Part shown: positions 34,856 to 43,501 of the stretch, one piece after another
Layout: each line of letters opens with the position of its first letter
How positions within the stretch are numbered: the first letter of the stretch is position 1
From: Microcystis aeruginosa NIES-4325
Lineage (GTDB): Bacteria > Cyanobacteriota > Cyanobacteriia > Cyanobacteriales > Microcystaceae
Length of the DNA stretch: 64,000 nt
NCBI RefSeq assembly: GCF_008974145.1
Contig: NZ_BJKP01000014.1
Coordinates: forward strand, 1-64,000
Direction of reading: 5' to 3'
Notes under the pieces: generated by a model
Seen by the model: only the letters and a program-made list of their open reading frames with translations
Told to the model about the DNA's origin: nothing
Databases searched by the model: none
Translations under genes and position numbers: made by a program

Positions 34856-36241
34856 ATGAAAATCATCCCCAAGGTCAAAGCCCCTACCTTCCTGCAAATG
34901 GCACAATGGATCATTAATCCCGTGGGTTTTATGGAAAATGCCGCCCGCAAGCATGGCGATATTTTTAGCACAAAAGTGGGTTTAACTGTGGATAATTTTA
35001 TCTTTGTCAGTAGTCCTGCAGCCCTACAACAGGTTTTAACTAATGATCGTAAACAATTTTCGGCACCAGGGGAAGCCAATCGTATTATTGCCCCGATTAT
35101 TGGTGATTATTCCGTCGTCATGTTAGACGGAGACACCCACAAAAAACGCCGTCAGCTTTTATTGCCACCTTTTCACGGGGAGAGAATGCGTTTCTACGGC
35201 GATTTAATCCGCGATATTACCCTGAGAGTGATGGCAGAATTGCCCGAAAATCAACCTTTTAAAGCCCGTTCAGCGACCACAGCGATTGCTTTACAAGTAA
35301 TTATGGAGGCAGTTTTTGGAATTAGTCAAGGGGAACGTTATCAAACCCTGAAAAAAATTCTGGCTGAAATGCTCGATATTTTTAACTCTCCGGTGATGGC
35401 TTCTTTGTTATTTTTTCCAATTTTGCGGGCTGATTTTGGTGCTTGGAGTCCCTGGGGAAAATACCAGCGTTCTCAAGAAAAAATTGATGATATTATCTAT
35501 ACAGAAATTGCTGAAAGAAAAGCTAATCCTAACCCCAATCGCACCGATATTTTATCACTACTGATGTCGGCCCGGGATGAAGAAGGCAACCCGATGAGTG
35601 ATAAGGAATTGCGCGATGAATTAATGACCTTATTATTCGCAGGTCATGAAACCACTGCCACCGCTATGTCTTGGGTGCTCTACTGGACTCATCGCTATCC
35701 AGAAATTAAAGCAAAAATTCTGCAAGAAATAGCCACTTTAGGAGATAATCCTAACCCCCTTGACATAACTCGATTACCCTATATTTCGGCGGTTTGTTCG
35801 GAAACTTTACGCATTCATCCCGTGGCAATGTTAACTTTTCCGCGAGCAGTGGAAGAACCGGTAGAACTAGATGGTTATCCTTTAGAAAAAGGGACAATTA
35901 TTATGGGTTGTATTTATCTAGCCCACCACCGCGAACAAACTTTCCCCGATTCCCATACTTTTAAACCAGAACGCTTTTTAGAAAAACAATTCACCCCCTA
36001 CGAATATATGCCTTTTGGTGGTGGAGCGCGTCGTTGTATCGGGGAAGTTTTAGCTATCTACGAGATGAAAATCGCTATCGCTACGATTTTGGCCAATTAT
36101 CAGTTAACTCTAGTTAATAATACCCCCGAAAAACCCAGCCGCCGCGGTGTCACCCTTGCTCCCTCGCGAGGAGTTCCCATGGTCTTAAAAGGACGACGGG
36201 AACCTCTGGCGACTGCCCCGATGCTCGCCGAAATTTCTTAA
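34856..36241 (+). CDS. Cytochrome P450, CYP110-like
   Basis: 461 residues. The heme thiolate is C394 in YMPFGGGARRCIGEVLA (FGGGxRxCxG). The I-helix oxygen-activation motif is LLFAGHETTATAMSW (AGxET). ExxR is SETLRIHP and the PERF-type segment is FKPERFLE. CYP110 enzymes of cyanobacteria hydroxylate fatty acids or related lipids; this assignment is from overall character. No membrane anchor is visible at the N-terminus (MKIIPKVKAPTFLQMAQWI). No dedicated redox partner is adjacent. msrP follows 85 bp downstream on the same strand. Confidence 0.9.
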   Translation: MKIIPKVKAPTFLQMAQWIINPVGFMENAARKHGDIFSTKVGLTVDNFIFVSSPAALQQVLTNDRKQFSAPGEANRIIAPIIGDYSVVMLDGDTHKKRRQLLLPPFHGERMRFYGDLIRDITLRVMAELPENQPFKARSATTAIALQVIMEAVFGISQGERYQTLKKILAEMLDIFNSPVMASLLFFPILRADFGAWSPWGKYQRSQEKIDDIIYTEIAERKANPNPNRTDILSLLMSARDEEGNPMSDKELRDELMTLLFAGHETTATAMSWVLYWTHRYPEIKAKILQEIATLGDNPNPLDITRLPYISAVCSETLRIHPVAMLTFPRAVEEPVELDGYPLEKGTIIMGCIYLAHHREQTFPDSHTFKPERFLEKQFTPYEYMPFGGGARRCIGEVLAIYEMKIAIATILANYQLTLVNNTPEKPSRRGVTLAPSRGVPMVLKGRREPLATAPMLAEIS

Positions 36242-36326
36242 AAAAACTGACAAACTATTGTACAATCAGAGTTGTGGTATCCAATATCATAACTCTGTTT
36301 TCTTGTCAATAAAATTGGGGATAATT

Positions 36327-37310
36327 ATGGTCTTAATTCGTTTAGCTAAATCTTGGGAAATTTCCGAAAATGAAGTCACTTCTGAAAGTGTTTATTTTAA
36401 ACGTCGTCGGTTTTTACAGGGGTTAATCGGGGCAGGAATTGCGGGTAGTTCTCTATTATTAACTGCTTGTGGTAAATCCTCCTCCTCGGAAGCTTTAGAA
36501 AAAAGTTTGCAATTACCTAAAATTGAAGGGTTCAGCAAGAATCCGAATTTTTTAACGGTAAATCGCCCCATAGTTGCTGAAACTGTAGCGGGGAGATATA
36601 ACAATTTTTATGAGTTCGGGGGGGGGAAAAATATCTGGTTAAAAGCGCAGAAATTACCGACGAATCCTTGGACGGTAGAAGTAGGAGGATTGGTAAAAAA
36701 TCCCCAAACCTACGATATAGACACTATTAAAAAAATCTTTCCTCTCGAAGAAAGAATCTATCGTTTTCGTTGTGTGGAAGCTTGGTCAATGGTCTTACCT
36801 TGGCTAGGTTTTCCCATGAGGGCTTTAATCGCGGCAGTGGAACCAAAACCCGAAGCTAAATTCGTCCGTTTTACTTCCTTTTATGATCCCGAAATTACCA
36901 AAGGGCCAGGATTACATTTAGGAGCCTTACCCTGGCCTTATACAGAAGCTTTAAGAATTGAAGAAATGGCCAATGAATTAGCTTTCTTTGCTGTGGGAAT
37001 TTTCGGTCATGATTTACCCAAACAACACGGCGCACCCTTGCGAATGGTTATTCCTTGGAAATACGGTTTTAAAGGGGCAAAATCAATAGTAAAAATTGAA
37101 TTTACCGCCAAACAACCCGCCACCTACTGGAACACAATTGACGCTCACGAATACGATTTTGAGGCTAATGTAAACCCCAGTAAACCCCATCCCCGTTGGT
37201 CACAAGCAACGGAGAAATTTATCGGCAGTAGAAGTGATTTATCTTGGGAAATTATCGAAACTCTGCCCTATAATGGCTATGGTGAATATGTGGCTAGTTT
37301 GTATAGTTGA
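36327..37310 (+). CDS. msrP: Protein-methionine-sulfoxide reductase catalytic subunit (MsrP/YedY)
   Basis: 327 residues from the ATG at 36327; a TTG at 36258 would add 23 residues but has no support. A twin-arginine motif YFKRRRFLQGLIGAGIAGSS sends it across the membrane folded, with its Mo-cofactor. The Moco-ligand Cys is in YRFRCVEAWSMVLPW. GLHLGALPWPYTEALR, HGAPLRMVIPWKYGFKG and KPHPRWSQATE are MsrP signatures. The enzyme repairs oxidised methionines in periplasmic proteins. The usual heme membrane subunit MsrQ is not adjacent, so the electron partner lies elsewhere. Confidence 0.92.
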   Translation: MVLIRLAKSWEISENEVTSESVYFKRRRFLQGLIGAGIAGSSLLLTACGKSSSSEALEKSLQLPKIEGFSKNPNFLTVNRPIVAETVAGRYNNFYEFGGGKNIWLKAQKLPTNPWTVEVGGLVKNPQTYDIDTIKKIFPLEERIYRFRCVEAWSMVLPWLGFPMRALIAAVEPKPEAKFVRFTSFYDPEITKGPGLHLGALPWPYTEALRIEEMANELAFFAVGIFGHDLPKQHGAPLRMVIPWKYGFKGAKSIVKIEFTAKQPATYWNTIDAHEYDFEANVNPSKPHPRWSQATEKFIGSRSDLSWEIIETLPYNGYGEYVASLYS

Positions 37311-37353
37311 GTTTGATAATTATCCTGGTTTTATTTAGTTTAAGTGAGGATTT

Positions 37354-37600
37354 GTGGACAATAAAACTCTGTACGAACAAGACTTTTATCTCTGGATTAT
37401 AACTACTATTAATCAACTGCAAGCCAGACAGTTTGAGCGGGTAGATTTAGATAATTTATTGGAGGAATTAGCAAGTATGGGAAGGAGTGAAAAACGCACA
37501 ATTAAAAGTCTGTTAACCCGATTATTATAACATTTACTTAAACTCAAATATTGGGCGGCAGAAAGAGAGAGAAACGAAGGTCACTGGAAGGCAGGGTGAG
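37354..37600 (+). pseudogene. DUF29 gene broken by a stop codon
   Basis: It begins VDNKTLYEQDFYLWIITTIN (GTG or later), then QLQARQFERVDLDNLLEELA, then SMGRSEKRTIKSLLTRLL, an in-frame TAA at 37528-37530, then HLLKLKYWAAERERNEGHWK in the same frame. The intact relative at 41754-42125 (LYEEDFYLWLKTTAEQL...VDLDNLIEEIESMGRSE) confirms DUF29. One point mutation kills the frame here. The C-terminal half is missing. Confidence 0.8.
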
Positions 37601-37935
37601 AGCATCTCAAAAACTATTGACAATTGGCCAATTTTGTGATCCGCATGGGCATTTCAGGTGATACCAGTCAATCATAATAGTTACGAAATCTTCACATTTG
37701 GTCGATTTTTGCTTAACAATTGAGATGGCCAATTCTCCTCAAATATGGCTGAATCTCTCTCTGGGTAAGCAAATCACATAAAGTTCATTTTGTCAAAGAT
37801 TGTTAAGATGCGCTTACCCTGAGTCTACACCCCTAAGATGCCCAAGCGACCAGTAAAACTATCACCCCTGGCAGAAAAGATTTATTTTTAAGTGTTTTCA
37901 CCGAAAATTATTAGATAAGAATATACTGAGAAGAT
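37601..37935. other. Intergenic region with mixed remnants
   Basis: About 335 bp. GGCCAATTTTG and GATGGCCAATTC form a short repeated word. ATGCCCAAGCGACCAGTAAA (37838 on) starts a 17-codon ORF that ends early and might be an antitoxin N-terminus. Nothing can be called as an intact feature. Confidence 0.4.
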
Positions 37936-38025
37936 ATGAAGGCTCAAACAATTTAACAACAACCGGCAGAAGTCATGGGAGGTAAACCCTGTATTCCTGG
38001 TTAGCGAGTCACCGTGAGAACCTAA
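37936..38025 (+). pseudogene. DUF433 (antitoxin-type) fragment
   Basis: Past a frameshift the sequence reads PAEVMGGKPCIPG, a stop in place of the next residue, then RVTVRT and a stop. PEVMGGKPCIRGLRVTV is the DUF433 signature (helix-turn-helix proteins, often VapB-like antitoxins). Only the first 30 residues remain, with two lesions. The fragment ends a few bases before the ABC transporter gene. Confidence 0.6.
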
Positions 38026-38037
38026 CTAAAAAACTTT

Positions 38038-38991
38038 ATGAACACACCCGAATTAGCCATTGCTACCGTTGGTTTAACCAAACAATTTGACCGTCATGGG
38101 GCTGTTAATCAAGTGGATTTACAGATTGAAGCGGGGGAAGTTTACGGGTTAATCGGTCCAAATGGAGCAGGAAAAACCACTTTAATTAGAATGTTAGCAG
38201 CAGCGGAAGAACCGACAACGGGAGAAATATATCTGCACGGAGAACGTCTTTTAAGAGATGAGAGTAATCCCCGTCTCAAAAGAAATTTAGGTTATCTGCC
38301 CGATAATTTTCCCCTCTATGATGACCTAAATGTCTGGAATTATCTGGATTATTTTGCCCGTCTTTATCAGCTCCCTCGCTCTCAACGTCATCGCCGCATT
38401 TATGAGGTTCTAGAACTGGTACAATTAACCAATAAAAGCCATAATTTGATCGCTACTTTATCCCGGGGGATGAAACAACGTTTAAGTTTAGCCCGAACCA
38501 TTATCCATGAACCTTTAATTTTACTTCTCGATGAACCGGTTTCTGGATTAGACCCGATCGCTCGCCTACAATTTCGTGAGATTATTAAAGTCTTACAATC
38601 GGCGGGTATGACTATTTTAATTTCTTCCCATGTCCTTAGTGATTTAGCCGAACTTTGTAGTTCTGTGGGTATAATGGAATTAGGTTATCTAGTGGAAAGT
38701 ACCTCTTTACAAGAATTAAATCAACGTCTAGCCAGCCAATACTTGCAGATCACGACTCTAGGCAATTTAGAAGCCTTGGAAACCGCTCTTAAACAGTGTG
38801 TTTTTGTGGAAAGTTGGCAAAGAATTATTAATACTAATACTCTCCGGGTTAAATTTACGGGAACCCTAGAAGATAGTGCCGAATTGTTGAAATCTTTAGT
38901 CGTTTCTGGTCTGATATTAAGCGAGTTTTATACTTGCCGCGAAGATTTAGAAACTATTTTCCTAAAACTGGGACATCGACAGGCATCCTAA
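38038..38991 (+). CDS. ABC transporter ATP-binding protein (orphan)
   Basis: 317 residues. Walker A GLIGPNGAGKTTLIRML, the signature LSRGMKQRLSLART, Walker B LILLLDEPVSGLDP and the H-loop Ser-His of LISSHVLSDLAEL are all intact. The roughly 90-residue C-terminal extension (EVE-type, LGNLEALETALKQCVFVES...) matches export-type ATPases of the NatA/CcmA/drug-export group. No permease gene is adjacent on either side. It follows the DUF433 relic within 13 bp and stands 29 bp before a MITE. Confidence 0.9.
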   Translation: MNTPELAIATVGLTKQFDRHGAVNQVDLQIEAGEVYGLIGPNGAGKTTLIRMLAAAEEPTTGEIYLHGERLLRDESNPRLKRNLGYLPDNFPLYDDLNVWNYLDYFARLYQLPRSQRHRRIYEVLELVQLTNKSHNLIATLSRGMKQRLSLARTIIHEPLILLLDEPVSGLDPIARLQFREIIKVLQSAGMTILISSHVLSDLAELCSSVGIMELGYLVESTSLQELNQRLASQYLQITTLGNLEALETALKQCVFVESWQRIINTNTLRVKFTGTLEDSAELLKSLVVSGLILSEFYTCREDLETIFLKLGHRQAS

Positions 38992-39019
38992 GGGGAAATA
39001 TTAACTTTCAAATCTAGGA

Positions 39020-39129
39020 TATAGCGTTTCCTAAGCTAGTGAGGTACACCTATTTTTCTTCCCTTTTGCCTCTTGCCTTTTGCCTAAAAACCATAACTTT
39101 TGTACCTCAGCAGACTGAAAAACGCTATA
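39020..39129. repeat. MITE-like element, family A, copy 2
   Basis: Bounded by TATAGCGTTTCCTAAGCTAG and the complement of ...TGAAAAACGCTATA; the arms share TATAGCGTTT and TGAGGTAC. Between them is CTTTTGCCTCTTGCCTTTTGCC. The right end contains the stop codon of the convergent TPR gene (39125-39127). Confidence 0.7.
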
Positions 39130-39871
39130 GTAACTTTTCGACTAATTTAATTTGCTCCTGACTAAAACCCGCTTCCTTCAGGTGTGCCAGAAACCATTTT
39201 TGTCGATAACGACCGTCTAAATTCCTAGCCTTTTTATAGGTATCCTGCGCTTTTTTACTATCACCTTGCTCTAAATAAATCATTGCCAAAGCCACAAGAG
39301 GATGGGGATTATTTGGCTCTAATTTAACTGCTTTTTCGGCGTTAGTAATAGCTGAATTAAAATCTTTTAAGCGATGATAGGCAAGGGATAAATTATAGTA
39401 GGCGATTTCATTATCGGGGTTTAAATTAGCGGCTTTCGTATGAGTGACTACGGCTTTTTCAAGATCACCAGCCACTAGATAAACAATTCCCAAAGCATTA
39501 TAAGCCTCCACATGATCGGGAGCAATTTTAATCGTTTCCTCTAGGGTTGTTTGTGCCGCAAAAGGTTGTTTAGCTAGGTGTTGTGTCCAGCCTAAAATTA
39601 CTCTCCCGTCTAGATGATTGGGGTTTAACTGTACCGATTTTTTTAAAGCTTCAATACTTTTGACAAAATCTCCCTGTTGACGATACTGTAATCCCAATTG
39701 ACGATAACCATTAGCGGCCTTAATGTCTGATGCGGAAATAATCGGACTGGGAGAAGGAGAAATGATTATCTTAGCCGTCGGTTCTTTTTTAATAGGAGAG
39801 GGAGGACTACAGCCCCAAAAAACCGGGGAACTAAAGATGATCAAGATAGTCGGGATTCGATAACTATTCAT
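39125..39871 (-). CDS. TPR lipoprotein
   Basis: 248 residues. A lipoprotein signal (IPTILIIFSSPVFWGCSPPSP, lipobox FWGC) is followed by four or five TPR units (ANGYRQLGLQYRQQGDFVKSIEALKKSVQLNP and on to about residue 225). The C-terminus DGRYRQKWFLAHLKEAGFSQEQIKLVEKLL ends at a TAG that lies within a MITE terminal repeat, so the original 3' end may have been altered by the insertion. TPR proteins assemble complexes; no specific partner is indicated. It is divergent from the NblB-like gene (44 bp between starts). Confidence 0.75.
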   Translation of the reverse strand: MNSYRIPTILIIFSSPVFWGCSPPSPIKKEPTAKIIISPSPSPIISASDIKAANGYRQLGLQYRQQGDFVKSIEALKKSVQLNPNHLDGRVILGWTQHLAKQPFAAQTTLEETIKIAPDHVEAYNALGIVYLVAGDLEKAVVTHTKAANLNPDNEIAYYNLSLAYHRLKDFNSAITNAEKAVKLEPNNPHPLVALAMIYLEQGDSKKAQDTYKKARNLDGRYRQKWFLAHLKEAGFSQEQIKLVEKLL

Positions 39872-39915
39872 GGGACAATTAATACCAGTCCAATTGTTAA
39901 GGGTGTCATCAAATT

Positions 39916-40581
39916 ATGAATTATTCCCCCGAATCCGTGCAACGGCTGCTCGATTCCGATGATTATGGCGATCGCTTATCGGGAGTTAATCAACTGCGTT
40001 ATTTAGCCCCAGAAATCGCCTTCGAGATGTTACAGCCTTTAATCAACGATAGTAACGCTAGGGTGCGTTATTCGGCGGTAAGTCAGCTAGATATCCTCGG
40101 TCGTCAGAATCCTGATCTGGCCTTAACTATTCTACGCGATCGCTTGTTGCATGATCCGGAAGCAGACGTGAAAGCGGCCGCGGCCGATGCGATCGGGGGG
40201 TTAAAATTAACGGCAGCCTACGATGATCTGGTGGCCGTCTATCAACAATCCTCCGACTGGTTAATTCAATTTAGCATTGTGGCAGCTTTGGGCGAATTGG
40301 GGGAACCCCGGGGCTTTGAACTGCTCGAAATCGCCCTTAACTCCGATAATGAACTGGTAAAAACGGCCGCTGTTAGCGCTTTTGGGGAACTAGGCGACCC
40401 TCGCGCCGTCTCTTTACTCGTTCCTTTGGCTAATGATGATGACTGGCAACTGCGCTATCGTCTCGCTCAAGCTTTAGGCCGCCTAGGTGGGCAGGATGCG
40501 ATCGCTGTTTTGACCCAGTTAACCAGCGACAAAAGCGCCCAAGTCGCCCAAGAAGCCCGCAATAATCTCGCCCAAGGGTAA
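39916..40581 (+). CDS. nblB: HEAT-repeat protein, NblB-like
   Basis: 221 residues, almost entirely PBS-lyase-like HEAT repeats: LLDSDDYGDRLSGVNQLRYL, then repeats built on DPEADVKAAAADAIGGL and DNELVKTAAVSAFGELGDPRAVSLLVPL. The compact length, N-terminus (MNYSPESVQRLLDSDD) and absence of a long C-terminal part fit NblB, which aids phycobilisome degradation under starvation, rather than CpcE/F chromophore lyases. The assignment is by type and length. It shares a short divergent promoter region with the TPR lipoprotein. Confidence 0.7.
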   Translation: MNYSPESVQRLLDSDDYGDRLSGVNQLRYLAPEIAFEMLQPLINDSNARVRYSAVSQLDILGRQNPDLALTILRDRLLHDPEADVKAAAADAIGGLKLTAAYDDLVAVYQQSSDWLIQFSIVAALGELGEPRGFELLEIALNSDNELVKTAAVSAFGELGDPRAVSLLVPLANDDDWQLRYRLAQALGRLGGQDAIAVLTQLTSDKSAQVAQEARNNLAQG

Positions 40582-40654
40582 TTCAGAATAGTTGATTTTT
40601 GTCAATACCATTTACAATAAACTTTAATTAAGAATCGTTAACAAAGGTAAAGCG

Positions 40655-41746
40655 ATGAAACAATTTACCCGTTTAATCTTGCTCGTCGGTCTTCTCGCAG
40701 GGGGCTGTTTCTCTCCCTCAATTGCGATCGCCGATAATCCAGCGGGGGCAATCGTGAGCAAGGATTCACAGGTTAACGAACTACTGCGTCAAGCGCGGCA
40801 ATTGGTCAAAAATGGCAATTATGGGGAAGCTATAGCCATTTACGAGCGGGCTGCCGCCCTTGATGGCAATAATGCCAAAATTTTCTCCGGGATCGGCTTT
40901 TTACAAACACGGCAAGGGGATTATAACGCCGCCGCCCAAGCATACCAAAAAGCTTTAAGTCTCGATCCGAGTAATCCCGACTTTTTCCATGCCCTCGGTT
41001 ATAGTTTGGCTAATATCGGCGATTATGACAATGCCGCCACCGCTTACTACTACGCTATCCAAATAGAACCGAAAAACGTCCAACACTACCTCGGTTTAGG
41101 GGTGGTATTATTACGGCAAAAAAACTATGCAAAAGCGGGCGAAGTTTACCAATGGGTTTTAGCTCTCGACCCCAATAATCAGCAAGCCCACGAAATCATG
41201 GGTAAAGCCTTGATTGAACAGAATAAAAGCAGCGAAGCCCTCGATTTTCTCCAAAAATCCCTGCAAAGATTCCCTAACAATAGTGAATTAAGATTGCAAC
41301 TAGCCAGCCTTTTGCTCAAACAGGGCGATTTAAATGCTGGAACCCAAATTTTAAAAGAAATAGAGCGACAAAGTGCAGGTAATTTTTTAATTCAGCTAAA
41401 AATAGGGATTTTACTCGAAAAACAAGAGCGTTTTGACGAGGCTCTCCCCTTTTATCGTCGGGCTGTTTTCCTGCAACCCCAATCTTTGGAAGCACAAGCG
41501 GGAATTGGTCGTATCCATCTGGCCAGAAAAGATTATCTTGCGGCAATTATCGCCTATCAAGATTTGGCCGAAATCGCCCCCAATAACGCCGATGTCTATC
41601 TTAATCTCGGTCGGGCCTACGCGGGCCGAGGACGAAAAAGAGAGGCGGAGGAAGCTTTTAAGCAAGCGCGAGCGGTTTATGTCCTGAAAAATAATCAATC
41701 CGGCCTGCAGGAAGTGGATGCCCTACTGAAGAAATTGCTTGACTGA
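40655..41746 (+). CDS. TPR protein, secreted or periplasmic
   Basis: 363 residues with a Sec signal at the N-terminus (FTRLILLVGLLAGGCFSPSIAIA; a Cys near residue 18 could also be a lipobox) and eight or nine TPR units from about residue 40 (LRQARQLVKNGNYGEAIAIYERAAALDGNNAKIFSGIGFLQTRQGDYNAAAQAYQ...) to the end. A scaffolding role is likely. It starts at an ATG with GGTAAAG upstream. No operon partner is evident; the DUF29 gene downstream is on the other strand. Confidence 0.8.
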   Translation: MKQFTRLILLVGLLAGGCFSPSIAIADNPAGAIVSKDSQVNELLRQARQLVKNGNYGEAIAIYERAAALDGNNAKIFSGIGFLQTRQGDYNAAAQAYQKALSLDPSNPDFFHALGYSLANIGDYDNAATAYYYAIQIEPKNVQHYLGLGVVLLRQKNYAKAGEVYQWVLALDPNNQQAHEIMGKALIEQNKSSEALDFLQKSLQRFPNNSELRLQLASLLLKQGDLNAGTQILKEIERQSAGNFLIQLKIGILLEKQERFDEALPFYRRAVFLQPQSLEAQAGIGRIHLARKDYLAAIIAYQDLAEIAPNNADVYLNLGRAYAGRGRKREAEEAFKQARAVYVLKNNQSGLQEVDALLKKLLD

Positions 41747-41753
41747 ACCCAGA

Positions 41754-42125
41754 TCAGTTCTCTAAAGCTGTATGGTAGGATGGCTCAAAAATCTCCCGAA
41801 GATAGGGCTTTAAACTAGGGCTATCCTCCAGTAAATCTGGAATTTCTGCCCGAAAATTATTGATTTCTCCATGACCATAATTGCCATGACAGTCTCTTTC
41901 CGATTGCCAGTAAGTTAATTTGAGTAAATGTTCTAGGAGACGAGTTAAAAGACTTTTGCTCGCGTGTCTTTCACTTCTCCCCATCGATTCAATCTCCTCA
42001 ATTAAGTTGTCTAAATCCACCTCGGCAAACTGGCCCTTTTTTAATTGTTCTGCCGTGGTTTTTAGCCAGAGATAAAAATCTTCTTCGTATAATGTTGGGG
42101 TCGCTGTTTCCGTTGATCTAGTCAT
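41754..42125 (-). CDS. DUF29 protein
   Basis: 123 residues of DUF29: LYEEDFYLWLKTTAEQLKKGQFAEVDLDNLIEEIESMGRSERHASKSLLTRLLEHLLKLTYWQSER. It ends about 20-25 residues earlier than most DUF29 proteins, directly before the convergent TPR gene (7-bp gap), so it may be C-terminally truncated. DUF29 function is unsettled; members are abundant and variable in cyanobacterial genomes. A broken second copy lies at 37354-37600. Confidence 0.7.
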   Translation of the reverse strand: MTRSTETATPTLYEEDFYLWLKTTAEQLKKGQFAEVDLDNLIEEIESMGRSERHASKSLLTRLLEHLLKLTYWQSERDCHGNYGHGEINNFRAEIPDLLEDSPSLKPYLREIFEPSYHTALEN

Positions 42126-42346
42126 GACGAAACTGCCACAGGTGAAAACTAATCGGGATTCTATATCCTAGCAATTCTCGCACTTGTGGGGGACAAAGTC
42201 TCTGGTTTTGGGGAATAGGAAGATAGAAGTGGTCACTGATAACTGAAAAGGCTGAGGACTGACGTTCAAAAAGATCGCACTGCATTGATTGAGTACGATC
42301 GCTTTCAGTTATCGATTTTTAAGTAGCGAATTGCTGAGTTAGATTC

Positions 42347-43060
42347 CTACTTTAATAATTTGCGTTGTAAAACTGAACCCGCACCCAAAGCACTAATGGC
42401 GAGTAACCCGATTACAGACGTGGGTTCGGGAACCTGACGACAATCAGCTGCATCTATGCAGGGCGTGTCGCGTCCTAGGGTAATGTTATCGAAGGCAATC
42501 TGGTTAGCAACCGCAGAGAAATCTACGGACTTGGCTGTACCAAGGAAGCTAACACCAATAGGATCCCAGTTGCAAAAAGTGTTATTGATACCGGGATCAC
42601 AACCATCGAAAGCATTATTAGGGAGATTAATGGTAGCCAAAAGATTTCCCGTTCCGTTTAGGCCGTCATAGACTTTAACTGGAGTTGGTGGATTGGTTGC
42701 ATTTGCACTGAAAAAGAAGAAAAAACCGGTTGTAACCCCCGCCGTTACGTTCATCAGAAAATTAGTGCCGCTGCTGCTTAAGAAAAAAGCAGTAGTGTCT
42801 GGCGAAGGTTCGTTGATAAAGTTCCCAGTACCACCAGCACTTTCAGAGATGAAGGCTTGAGCGCCATCCCCAAATGAAATGCCTAAGTTGCCCCCTGAAC
42901 CGCCATCGTAAAAGTTGAGAATTTGCTCGTTATCTAGCAATCCCTCAAAATCAAGAAGGATTGGCTGGGCATTAGCCCTATCAACGGCTAAAACACAGGT
43001 GGAAAGAGCCACTCCAGAAGCGATTAGTGACAATCTTTTGATTGTGCTTGAAGTCTTCAT
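42347..43060 (-). CDS. PEP-CTERM sorting-domain protein
   Basis: 237 residues. A signal peptide (LSLIASGVALSTCVLAVDRANA), a beta-rich, Gly/Asn-rich extracellular middle (FLSSSGTNFLMNVTAGVTTGFFFFFSAN), then VPEPTSVIGLLAISALGAGSVLQRK: the PEP motif, a membrane helix and a basic tail of the exosortase substrate class. The product is expected to be processed and displayed at the cell surface. Two Cys pairs near residues 157-165 and 200-206 could form disulfides. The neighbourhood does not include an exosortase. Confidence 0.85.
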   Translation of the reverse strand: MKTSSTIKRLSLIASGVALSTCVLAVDRANAQPILLDFEGLLDNEQILNFYDGGSGGNLGISFGDGAQAFISESAGGTGNFINEPSPDTTAFFLSSSGTNFLMNVTAGVTTGFFFFFSANATNPPTPVKVYDGLNGTGNLLATINLPNNAFDGCDPGINNTFCNWDPIGVSFLGTAKSVDFSAVANQIAFDNITLGRDTPCIDAADCRQVPEPTSVIGLLAISALGAGSVLQRKLLK

Positions 43061-43452
43061 AGTTCACCAAGTTCAAATTGAATTTATTTCAACGGTTAGG
43101 CAAAAACACTTGAGGACTTGTTCTGCCCTACAAAGTAATTCTTGACCTAACCCTAAGTCTAGACACTGCAATTTTAAAAGTCAAGCCGTTTTATGTGTTT
43201 TTTGGTCAAGGTTAAATCTTTTTTTGGGGAGATTTTATGGACAACAGTGGCTGAAAATCGCTGAAAATTGAGGATTTTAGCACAATTACTCAAACTGCAT
43301 TTCCCTGCTCCTCGCTCCGGTAATCATAGACAATCTTAACAATTATTTTAGATATTCAACAGCTTATCTTCTCAGTCTTATCGTCAAAGAAACCCAGAAT
43401 AATTTCACTTTTTTGTTAAGATTAGTTACAAATCTTTAGCAAAAATAAACCC
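43061..43452. other. Intergenic region between the PEP-CTERM gene and the sigma factor terminator
   Basis: About 390 bp, AT-rich, with the PEP-CTERM gene promoter presumably near 43070-43160. A stretch TTCAACAGCTTATCTTCTCA resembles a stretch at about 14905-14925 (AGTCAACAGCTTATCCCAGT). No gene or fold beyond that. Confidence 0.4.
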
Positions 43453-43478
43453 GAAAAAAAAGAGAGCGCCAGCTCTCC
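43453..43478 (-). terminator. Terminator of the sigma factor gene
   Basis: On the minus strand, GAGAGC pairs with GCTCTC (43462-43467 and 43472-43477) and is followed by eight T. It lies about 25 bp past the sigma factor stop. Confidence 0.85.
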
Positions 43479-43501
43479 TTTTTGATTATCTGCTAATTTT
43501 A

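Noticed and set aside
37838-38025. Working toxin-antitoxin pair
   Set aside because: The DUF433 frame has a frameshift and an internal stop, and no toxin ORF follows.
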